This document shows, in pieces, positions 52,734 to 59,816 of a DNA stretch of 64,000 bases. The notes beneath the pieces are model-generated. The model was not told the DNA's origin, did no database searches, and was given only the letters and a program-made list of their open reading frames with translations. This stretch comes from Roseomonas xinghualingensis (GTDB taxonomy: Bacteria > Pseudomonadota > Alphaproteobacteria > Acetobacterales > Acetobacteraceae), in the NCBI RefSeq assembly GCF_025791835.1, contig NZ_JAOXLP010000001.1, positions 434,001 through 498,000 of the forward strand, given 5' to 3'. Each line of letters opens with the position of its first letter. The stretch's first letter is position 1. The position numbers and the translations under genes are program-made.

Positions 52734-54734
52734 CTATTTCTCCAGCACGTATCGGCCGGGTGCGTCGTCGAGGGGGGGATGAGCTGCGCTTCCCATCGAT
52801 GGCGGGGGAATCATGGGGCCGGAGTGTTTGCCAAGCCACGTATTCCAGTCCGTCCACCAGCTGTCGTCATGCCGCTCCGCGTTCCGCAGCCATTCCTCGG
52901 CGCTGGAGGCAGTGGGTGCTTCTTCTGCCTGGGTCCAATAGGTTCCCTTGCCGCCCGGCGGGTTGATAATGCCCGCGATATGGCCGCTGGACGCAAGGAC
53001 GTAGCGTACTTTGCCACCTACAAGCTGCGTGATGCGCCAGGCTGCATCCCATGGGACGATGTGGTCTCTCTCCGCCCCTACGGCATAGATGTCCTGCTTG
53101 ATGCGGCCGAGATCAATTGCTTCCCCATGCAGCTTGATCCGCTCTGGAACAACCAGATTGTTCTCTCGATACATGTTGCGAAGATACCAGCTGTGCGCCG
53201 CCCGGCACATCCGCGTCCCATCGCTGTTCCAGTACAGAAGATCGAAGGCTGGGGGCTTCTCCCCCATGAGATAGTTGTTGACGACATTTGACCAGATCAG
53301 GTCGTTGGAGCGTAGCAGATTGAACATGTTGGACATCTCGCGGCTATCCAGATAGCCACGCTCCATCATCTGCTGTTCGATGAGGTCGAGTGAATCGTCT
53401 CCCATGAAGACGGCGGTGTCGCCGACGCGTGAGAAATCCTGCAAGGACACCATGAAGGTGGCAGAGTTGAAGCGGTCGTCGCCTTGCGCTGCAAGCCGGG
53501 CGAGCGTCATCGCCAGCAATGTGCCACCGATGCAGTATCCCATGACATTGACTGACGGGCTTCCGGTGATATCCCGAATCACATCACTGGCTGCGAGCGG
53601 CCCGAGGTTCATGTAATCCTCGATGGTGGTGCCATCCATGGATGCATCCGGATTTTTCCAGGACACCATGAACACTGTGAAGCCCTGTTCCGCCAGGTAC
53701 CGCACCATGCTGTTCCGGGGCTGCAGGTCGAGGATATAGTACTTGTTGATCCAGGGTGGCAGGATGAGCAGCGGTGTCTTGTGCACATCCTCACGCACGG
53801 GTGCGTATTGAATCAGCTCGATAAGTTTATTGCGGTGAACGACCTTGCCCGGGGAGAGAGCAAGATTACGCCCCGGGGCAAAGGCTTCCGTATCAACGAG
53901 GCTCAGGCGGCCAGCTTGCAGATCGTTGAGGAGATTGCGCGCTCCGTCGGCCAGGCTCGCTCCGCCGGTTTCCATGGCTCGGCGAAGGGCGGCTGGATTG
54001 GAGAAGAGCAACAGGGAGGGGCTCATCGCATCGACGAACTGGCGGAGATGAAAGGTGAGCCACTGCTGTTCCGCTTCATCCAGATCGTCCGCCTTGCTCT
54101 GCTGGAGGAGCCAATCCGAAGCAAGCAGGTAAGCTTCCTTCACGCTGCGGTAGATTGGATTGCTGTTCCATTCGGGAGCGGTGAAGCGCTTGTCCGAGGA
54201 GCGGTTCGCTGAGCCCGCCGCGGAAGAATGGGATGTTCCCAGCCAATGTTGTCCCGCTTGGCTCCAGGTCTCGAAGGCTGAGTGCCACAAGTTGGTATTG
54301 AGCCTGGTGGCTGACATCAACGTGTCGGCCGGGCGGTGCAGGTTACGCAGCCAGACCACCCGCAAAGCGCGGGCGACTTCCGCCCAGTCGACCGGAACAA
54401 TGTCGCGTAGCGGATTTGCATTCCACATACGGTCAATGGAACGCAGAACCGGATCCCTGGCGATCTGGTTGGTAATCTCTCCGCCGGTGTCGCCAAGCAA
54501 GCCTCCGGCCAGACCACCCGGTATCATCGGTGGCCATATTCCCGTGGTTGCACCGTACTGGCTTGGGCTCGGCAGGGCCTTTGCCCAGGACGCCCAAAGA
54601 TCACGCAGGGCATTCGGGCCCGATGATGCGGGGTCCTCATGGGGCGGAGCTGCTCTCGCTTTCCCCTCGCCAAGCCCGCGATGGGCGGGTGCTTCAGGAC
54701 CTGCCTTTTCCCGGGGTGCTTTTTCATCCGACAT
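52734..54734 (-). CDS. phaC: Class I poly(3-hydroxyalkanoate) synthase
   Basis: A 666-residue PHA synthase. The lipase-like box GYCIGG carries the catalytic cysteine at about residue 400; the aspartate is in AVGAERDHIVPW and the histidine in SSGHIAGIINPPGGKG. PPWINKYYILDL and WKNPDASMDGTTIEDY are class I signatures. ATG 54734 is chosen with GGGAGA upstream. The first ~50 residues are lysine/proline-rich and variable. It polymerises hydroxyacyl-CoA at granule surfaces. No phaE or phaR partner is present. Confidence 0.93.
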   Translation of the reverse strand: MSDEKAPREKAGPEAPAHRGLGEGKARAAPPHEDPASSGPNALRDLWASWAKALPSPSQYGATTGIWPPMIPGGLAGGLLGDTGGEITNQIARDPVLRSIDRMWNANPLRDIVPVDWAEVARALRVVWLRNLHRPADTLMSATRLNTNLWHSAFETWSQAGQHWLGTSHSSAAGSANRSSDKRFTAPEWNSNPIYRSVKEAYLLASDWLLQQSKADDLDEAEQQWLTFHLRQFVDAMSPSLLLFSNPAALRRAMETGGASLADGARNLLNDLQAGRLSLVDTEAFAPGRNLALSPGKVVHRNKLIELIQYAPVREDVHKTPLLILPPWINKYYILDLQPRNSMVRYLAEQGFTVFMVSWKNPDASMDGTTIEDYMNLGPLAASDVIRDITGSPSVNVMGYCIGGTLLAMTLARLAAQGDDRFNSATFMVSLQDFSRVGDTAVFMGDDSLDLIEQQMMERGYLDSREMSNMFNLLRSNDLIWSNVVNNYLMGEKPPAFDLLYWNSDGTRMCRAAHSWYLRNMYRENNLVVPERIKLHGEAIDLGRIKQDIYAVGAERDHIVPWDAAWRITQLVGGKVRYVLASSGHIAGIINPPGGKGTYWTQAEEAPTASSAEEWLRNAERHDDSWWTDWNTWLGKHSGPMIPPPSMGSAAHPPLDDAPGRYVLEK

Positions 54735-54966
54735 GGCGCTTCTCCCTGGGTGCAGTCCTAAGCGGGCGGCCCAGGACTGTGTCTTGCTTTTCAATGGGCA
54801 TCCTGGGCCGTCGGGGGCAGGAAGCGGCCAAAGGGCTCGATTGCTGCAACGCATTCGGGCAAGGATGCTCGTCTTGCCAAACGCAACTTGACCTCTCTTG
54901 GTTCGGGCCGAATTGTGTTGCCGGTCAGCCAGCGGAGACTTCGATTTGGCCGGTCAGAACGGGCCT

Positions 54967-54989
54967 GCCAGCAAGCAGCGCTTGCTGGC
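54967..54989. repeat. Inverted repeat in the region between phaC and the DUF2934-type gene
   Basis: GCCAGCAAGC (54967-54976) and GCTTGCTGGC (54980-54989) form a perfect 10-bp inverted repeat with a 3-nt loop. It lies in the 357-bp divergent region, which otherwise shows no gene. It could be a regulator-binding site or an attenuator-like hairpin in the leader of the plus-strand gene. Confidence 0.4.
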
Positions 54990-55091
54990 GCTCCAGGGGC
55001 GCCGCAGGCAGGGTATCGGGCCAGGCGGATCGGCCCCCTATATCCGTAGGCGATCCTGGCCGGAGGTCCGTGCCAAGGGGGAGGGCCAGCC

Positions 55092-55580
55092 ATGATGCGT
55101 ATCGTTACTGGACTTTTCGACGAGCACCGCACGGTGGATCTGGTTGTGGAGCATCTGGTTCAGGAGTTCGGCATCCCGCGGGAGAGGGTCCAGGTCCACG
55201 CGATGGAACCCAGCAGCGGGGAGGAGGCGCGCTCCACGCAGGATTGCGACCAGGAGACGTCGCTGCCTGATCTGGGCCTGCCGCAGGAGGCGGTCCAGGT
55301 ATATGGCGAGGGCATGCGCCATGGCGGCATCCTGCTCGCGACATGGGTGGATGACGCCTGGGTCGACCGCGCCCTGGCCACCTATGGTGAGTATGGTGCG
55401 ACAAGTCCCAAGGCATACGAGATGCGGGAACCCGGTGCGGCCGATGATTGGGAGCAAAGGGTCCGGGTCCGGGCCTATCACCTGTGGGAGCAGGAGGGGC
55501 GTCCTGAAGGCCGCGCCCTTGAGTTTTGGGATCGGGCCTGCGCCGCCGAAGATGCACCTGGCCAATCAGCCAGGAGGTAA
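55092..55580 (+). CDS. DUF2934-containing hypothetical protein
   Basis: A 162-residue protein. The N-terminal 40 residues (RIVTGLFDEHRTVDLVVEHLVQE, GIPRERVQVHAM) resemble the small alpha/beta 'YflT/general stress' fold in which a regulator samples residues for redox or stress. The C-terminal RVRAYHLWEQEGRPEGRALEFWDRA is a DUF2934-like helical module. GGGGGAGG precedes the start; ATG 55095 is the second possible start. Function unknown. Confidence 0.7.
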   Translation: MMRIVTGLFDEHRTVDLVVEHLVQEFGIPRERVQVHAMEPSSGEEARSTQDCDQETSLPDLGLPQEAVQVYGEGMRHGGILLATWVDDAWVDRALATYGEYGATSPKAYEMREPGAADDWEQRVRVRAYHLWEQEGRPEGRALEFWDRACAAEDAPGQSARR

Positions 55581-55825
55581 GCGGGGGCGCAGGAGGCTTC
55601 GGCGGCGATTTTTATGTCCACTCGGCCATGCGGATGCATTCGCACCATGCGCAAGCGCAAAGCTGCGGAGCGGTGCGATTTCAATCCCGCAAGGGGGCGG
55701 ATTTTCCGGAAGCGAACTGGCGCAGCATAAGCCTGCAGGCAAACCGTTCCTGGCGAGGCATGCTGCATGGTCGCTTCCCTGACCATGATCTCCGCTATCG
55801 CCGGTATGTGAGGCGCGGCAGGGCG

Positions 55826-55867
55826 ACCGAATGCATGGTCATGGTGAGCACCATGACCATGCATTCG
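55826..55867. repeat. Perfect 20-bp inverted repeat (long hairpin)
   Basis: Left arm 55826-55845 (CCGAATGCATGGTCATGGTG) and right arm 55848-55867 are exact reverse complements, separated by AG. The element lies 18 bp beyond the stop of the minus-strand amidase gene (55886), inside the 305-bp gap after the DUF2934-type gene; the rest of that gap (55581-55825) shows no gene. A terminator is the simplest role, though there is no T-tract. Confidence 0.75.
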
Positions 55868-55885
55868 GATCGAGTTGTCCGATCG

Positions 55886-57265
55886 TCAGCGGATGACGGG
55901 TTTCGCTGTGGCTGCAAGCCAGCGCCCCATGGCCGTGATAGCCTCATCCTCATTGGGCTGGCCAACTAGTTGTACGCCGACCGGCATGCCTTCCACGCCC
56001 AGTAGCGGCAAGGTCAGTGCCGGGCAGCCCAGTAGCGAGGTCCAGGCATTGAAGGCCGTGTTCCCCGTGCGTCCGGTTGGGCGGTTGACGATGGTCTCCA
56101 GTAGAGGTGCCGGGCCGGTACATGACAATGTGATGATCCCGTCAGCCAGCGGCGCAATGGTTACCTGGCGCAGCCGGGCCTCGGCGCGGCGTGCCAGCAG
56201 GTCCCGGTAGCCAGCCACCGTCATTGCCGCGGCCTGCTCGATCTGCGCCATCGTCGTGTCGCTCAAGCTGCCGGAGAAGAGCCGCAGCAGGTTCGCGTGG
56301 CCCCAGCGGTTCTCGAAGGCTACCAGCTCTGAACTGATTGATACGGCATCGGCGATGCTCCGCTCGAAGACTTCGATCAGCGGGTTGTCGTCGCGGCGCA
56401 GCAGCAACACCCCTTCGTCCGTGAGTTGTTCCAGCAGCGCTGCGAAGGCCTCCTGTGTCGGCTTCTCCGTGGCGGCCCACCCCTCGCTCTCCAGCACGAT
56501 CAGCCGGTTTGGCCGGCGCGGGGCCGGCGGCATCAGCGTCCCGCCCAGGCCGGGGTAACCGGGATCGCCGCCTGCCCGCGCCGCGATCTCGGCCGCCACA
56601 TGCCACATGTCCTCGATGGCCCCGGCATGCACGCCCAGGCAACTCTGGCTTAGTCCCTGTCGCTCTCCTCGGTTCAGGGCGCCGAAACTGGGCTTGATCG
56701 CGACATTGGCGCTGAAGGCGGCCGGGCGGATGATGGAGCCCACTACCTGCGTCCCAAGGGCGGCTGGGACCATGCCTGCCCCCACGGCCGCCCCTGAGCC
56801 GCTGGAAGAGCCGCCGGCGGTACGACGCATATCGAAGGGATTGCGCGACTTGCTGGGATGGGCGCCTCCAAGCTCGGTGGTTACCGTCTTGCCCAGGATG
56901 ACTGCGCCCGCCTGGCGCAGGGCCCAGACGGAGGCGCTGTCCTGCCGCGTATTCGCGTTTTCGTTCCCTGCGATGCCGAGGCTGGTGGGCATGTCATGCG
57001 TCTGCAGGATGTCCTTGACGCCGATAGGCATGCCGTCCACGGGGCCCAGCGGCCGGGCGTCCCGGTAGCGGGCTGTGGACTCGTCGGCGGCCCGGCGCGC
57101 CCCGTCCAGATTCAGGGCCATCCAGGCCTGAACCTCCGGTTCGCGCATCTCAATGGTGGCGAGGCAGCGCTCAAGATAGGCGCGCGGCGTATCCTTGCCG
57201 CTCAGGAAGCTAGGTACCGCGTCGTAATAGGTGAGCGCCCGGTGCGTCATGGGGTTGTAAGCCAT
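55886..57265 (-). CDS. Amidase (amidase-signature family)
   Basis: A 459-residue amidase-signature enzyme. The catalytic triad is visible as the lysine in GVKDI, the cis-serine in the glycine/serine-rich TAGGSSSGSGAAVGAG, and the nucleophile serine in GTQVVGSIIRPAAF. The usual order at that site is GTDTGGSIRxPA; here it reads GTQVVGSIIRPA, which may alter substrate range. GGAGGAAACGA fixes ATG 57265. Substrate unknown. No amide transporter is adjacent. Confidence 0.85.
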   Translation of the reverse strand: MAYNPMTHRALTYYDAVPSFLSGKDTPRAYLERCLATIEMREPEVQAWMALNLDGARRAADESTARYRDARPLGPVDGMPIGVKDILQTHDMPTSLGIAGNENANTRQDSASVWALRQAGAVILGKTVTTELGGAHPSKSRNPFDMRRTAGGSSSGSGAAVGAGMVPAALGTQVVGSIIRPAAFSANVAIKPSFGALNRGERQGLSQSCLGVHAGAIEDMWHVAAEIAARAGGDPGYPGLGGTLMPPAPRRPNRLIVLESEGWAATEKPTQEAFAALLEQLTDEGVLLLRRDDNPLIEVFERSIADAVSISSELVAFENRWGHANLLRLFSGSLSDTTMAQIEQAAAMTVAGYRDLLARRAEARLRQVTIAPLADGIITLSCTGPAPLLETIVNRPTGRTGNTAFNAWTSLLGCPALTLPLLGVEGMPVGVQLVGQPNEDEAITAMGRWLAATAKPVIR

Positions 57266-57546
57266 TCGTTTCCTCCGGATGATCCACAGGGTTATGCCGC
57301 CGAAGCGGTGCAACCGATGCGGGCGTGAGCAGGCAGTCTGCAGGGAACTTGGTAGCCCGTGCAGTCCCGCCACTCAGCATTTCGCCGGAGCCTCTTGGCC
57401 CGCGCCCAAGGTGGGGTGGCAGCCCGGGCACCAAGATGCGGTATGCGTTGGCCCAGGAGAAACTCCACCCCGCGCCAACCCTGTTGGAAACAGATGAGCG
57501 CAAAGCTCGAGAGCGGCGATGAAGCCGAGCCACTAGCGTGAACCCA

Positions 57547-57582
57547 TAAAAAAGCCCCGGCTGGAAATCTCCAGCCGGGGCT
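57547..57582 (-). terminator. Rho-independent terminator of the cold-shock gene
   Basis: A 13-bp perfect stem, AGCCCCGGCTGGA (57553-57565) with TCCAGCCGGGGCT (57570-57582), loop AATC. On the minus strand it is followed by a run of T (A run at 57548-57553). It lies 63 nt after the cspA stop. Confidence 0.88.
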
Positions 57583-57645
57583 CAAGGCCCATCGCAGCGA
57601 TGCGATGACTATTGGGGGAGCGGCAGGGCTGCCGCTCGACCCGTA

Positions 57646-57852
57646 TTAGGCCTGGCGCAGATTGCCGGCCGAGAACTTGCCCTGCTGACCGCTGAGGACA
57701 TCGTACTCAAGACGGTCGCCTTCACGGGGCTCCTGCAGGCCGGCGCGCTGGACATCAGAGATGTGCAGGAAGACGTCCTTGGAGCCGTCCTCAGGCTGAA
57801 TGAAGCCGAAGCCCTTGGTCGCGTTGAACCACTTAACGGTGCCGATAGCCAT
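57646..57852 (-). CDS. cspA: Cold-shock protein, CspA family
   Basis: A 68-residue single-domain cold-shock protein that binds RNA/ssDNA. RNP1 is KGFGFI and RNP2 is VFLHIS; GTVKWFNATKGFGFIQPEDG is textbook. ATG 57852 gives the normal N-terminus MAIGTVKWF; the frame extends six codons further without support. It has its own promoter, a leader of about 130 nt and a strong terminator. The long leader is typical of cold-regulated csp mRNAs, but cold induction is not shown here. Confidence 0.93.
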   Translation of the reverse strand: MAIGTVKWFNATKGFGFIQPEDGSKDVFLHISDVQRAGLQEPREGDRLEYDVLSGQQGKFSAGNLRQA

Positions 57853-57992
57853 GATTTGATTCCGATCCAAAAAACGGAAAACCGCCGAGCAGTATTGCGC
57901 GGCAGATCATCTTCACTTTGAGACGGAAACAAACCAGGGTCCCAAATGAATGGGCCTGAGAGGCACACCGAAACAACGAACCTGACGAGCCC

Positions 57993-58021
57993 TATATACG
58001 GGGCGATGTTTGGTTTTTCAA
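57993..58021 (-). promoter_or_regulatory. Sigma-70-type promoter of the cold-shock gene
   Basis: On the minus strand TTGAAA (58021-58016) and TATATA (57998-57993) are separated by exactly 17 bp. Transcription would start near 57986, giving a leader of about 130 nt before the cspA ATG at 57852. Confidence 0.7.
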
Positions 58022-58112
58022 GTTTATTCGGTAGCCGCTGTTTTGGGGCGCGAATTCAGATCCTTGCTTGGTGGAAAGGGGGCTTCTTGGCCCGTGTCCC
58101 TGGTTCCCGCCA

Positions 58113-58952
58113 TCACTCCTCCGCCGCATTTGCTTCCACCTGCGTCCTTGCCATGGCCGGGCGCCGGTCGTTCAGATCGAAGCAGTCGCCGTGGCAGAGC
58201 ACATGAAGGCACACATCATGGATGGAGAGCGCGCGATCCGCCTCTGCCTCCGCGATGTTGGAATGTGTGACGCTGCCGCCATCCACCACATAGACACCGC
58301 CGCTGCCGATCACCTCGAACTTACGACCTCGGAGGACGATGGCGGTGTCTTCGTCAATCCCAATGCCCAGTTCCCGGGGGTTCTGGGCCACGGCACCGAG
58401 CAGGCGCCCGATCCGGCCTCGTTCGGCAAAATGCTGGTCGATGATGACATCCCGTACCAAGCCCAGCCCGGCTGCGAGGTGTAGATCGCCGATGCGGTGC
58501 GTCTCCTGGCTGCTGCCCTTTACCAGCATGGTGTCGCTCATGGCCGATGCGCCCGCGGAGGTGCCGGCGATCACGCCGCCGGCCTCGTGGATTTCGCGCA
58601 CGCGCTGCTCCACCGGCGTATCCCCAAGCTGACTGCTGATGCGCAGTTGATCTCCGCCGGAGAAGAACACGCCTGCTGCACCCTCGAAGACACGCAGCTT
58701 CTCCTCGTCTCGCGCCTCGGAGCGTTCCTCGACATAAAGCTCGACCAAATCCGTCACGCCAAGGTCGGAGAAGGCCTTCTTATAGGATTCGAAGTATCCC
58801 TCCGGCTGGTGCGACGCGACGGTGGCGAGAACAAGGTGCCCACCCTTCAGGTGGCGGGCTACCTCACGCAGGATGATGCGCTCGCCTTCCTTGTCTTCAT
58901 GCCCGCCGATAATGACCAGCGGCCCCTTTCCCATCTTGCTCCGGTCAGGCAT
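58113..58952 (-). CDS. cphB: Cyanophycinase
   Basis: A 279-residue serine exopeptidase of the S51 family that degrades cyanophycin to beta-Asp-Arg dipeptides. The nucleophile S132 lies in AGTSAGASAMS, and VIIGGHEDKEGERIILREV and FFSGGDQLRI are family landmarks. GAGGAAG with a 7-nt spacer supports ATG 58952; an ATG at 58967 is also in frame. Its start region overlaps the end of the isoaspartyl peptidase gene, so both are in one operon. Confidence 0.9.
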   Translation of the reverse strand: MPDRSKMGKGPLVIIGGHEDKEGERIILREVARHLKGGHLVLATVASHQPEGYFESYKKAFSDLGVTDLVELYVEERSEARDEEKLRVFEGAAGVFFSGGDQLRISSQLGDTPVEQRVREIHEAGGVIAGTSAGASAMSDTMLVKGSSQETHRIGDLHLAAGLGLVRDVIIDQHFAERGRIGRLLGAVAQNPRELGIGIDEDTAIVLRGRKFEVIGSGGVYVVDGGSVTHSNIAEAEADRALSIHDVCLHVLCHGDCFDLNDRRPAMARTQVEANAAEE

Positions 58953-59814
58953 GGGCGGCTTCCTCATCCTTGCGCAGATAGGCGCGCAGCATCTCGTCCT
59001 CGCTCGTCACCATGGCCACTGCAAAATGAGTGCTGTTATGGGCCCAGCCGATCCGCCCGGCACGGTCCAGCACGATCCCGCCGGCCTCGCCACCAGTGCG
59101 GCCGAGCCGTGCAAGCGCCGCCTCGATGGCCGCCTGGGGCGGTTGGGCTTCAAGGGATTGCATGACGCGCGCGGCCAGCATGCCGCGGGTGATGCTTTCC
59201 CCGTCACCCGAGAACGCCACGGCGCCGAGGGCATTCTCGGCATAGAGGCCGCAGCCGGGGAGGGGGGAATCCCCCACCCGTCCGGGAAGGCTTCCTTCCA
59301 GCCCACCTGTGGAGGTCCCCGCCGCCAGGTTGCCGCGCATGTCGAGCGCGATGCAGCCCACCGTGTCGTGGCCGGATTCCCCTGCTGATTCAGCGAGATG
59401 CGCCGGATCCCAGGTTTCCGCCCCATGCGCCGCGGCAAAGCGGCGCGCACCTTCCGCAACCAGCAGTGTCGGTGTCTCCCGCAGCATCAGCCGCGCAACG
59501 GAAATGGGGTGCCGCACCTCTCGGATGGCAGCGACGCCGCCCACATCCAACGTCGCCCCATCCATGATGGCAGCGTCCATCTCCACCTCACCATCGGTGT
59601 TGCGGACGGAGCCGCGCCCTGCATTGAAGGTCGGGTCGTCTTCCAGCACCCGGATCGCGGCTTCCACCGCATCCAGCGCGCTGCCGCCAGAGCGGAGCAG
59701 CGCGGCACCAGCCGCCAGCGCATCCAGGCAGCCGGCGCGGTTCGCCTGCTCCTTCTCAGGCGCGATTTCCTTCGCCCCGCCATGCAGGACAAGCGCCCAG
59801 ATTGCTGCCTCCAT
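58945..59814 (-). CDS. iaaA: Isoaspartyl peptidase / type 2 L-asparaginase
   Basis: A 289-residue Ntn-hydrolase that would be cleaved into two chains just before the nucleophile threonine T151 in SGHDTVGCIALD. WALVLHGGAKEIAPE at the N-terminus and TSTGGLEGSLPGRVGDSPLPGCGLY after the cut are typical. It splits the beta-Asp-Arg dipeptides released by cyanophycinase. Only 2 bp separate it from cphA upstream. Confidence 0.9.
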   Translation of the reverse strand: MEAAIWALVLHGGAKEIAPEKEQANRAGCLDALAAGAALLRSGGSALDAVEAAIRVLEDDPTFNAGRGSVRNTDGEVEMDAAIMDGATLDVGGVAAIREVRHPISVARLMLRETPTLLVAEGARRFAAAHGAETWDPAHLAESAGESGHDTVGCIALDMRGNLAAGTSTGGLEGSLPGRVGDSPLPGCGLYAENALGAVAFSGDGESITRGMLAARVMQSLEAQPPQAAIEAALARLGRTGGEAGGIVLDRAGRIGWAHNSTHFAVAMVTSEDEMLRAYLRKDEEAAHA

Positions 59815-59816
59815 GC

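Noticed and set aside
55478..55864. A 128-codon minus-strand frame starting MHGHGAHHDH
   Set aside because: Its histidine-rich start is just the translated long palindrome, and the rest runs antisense to the DUF2934-type gene.
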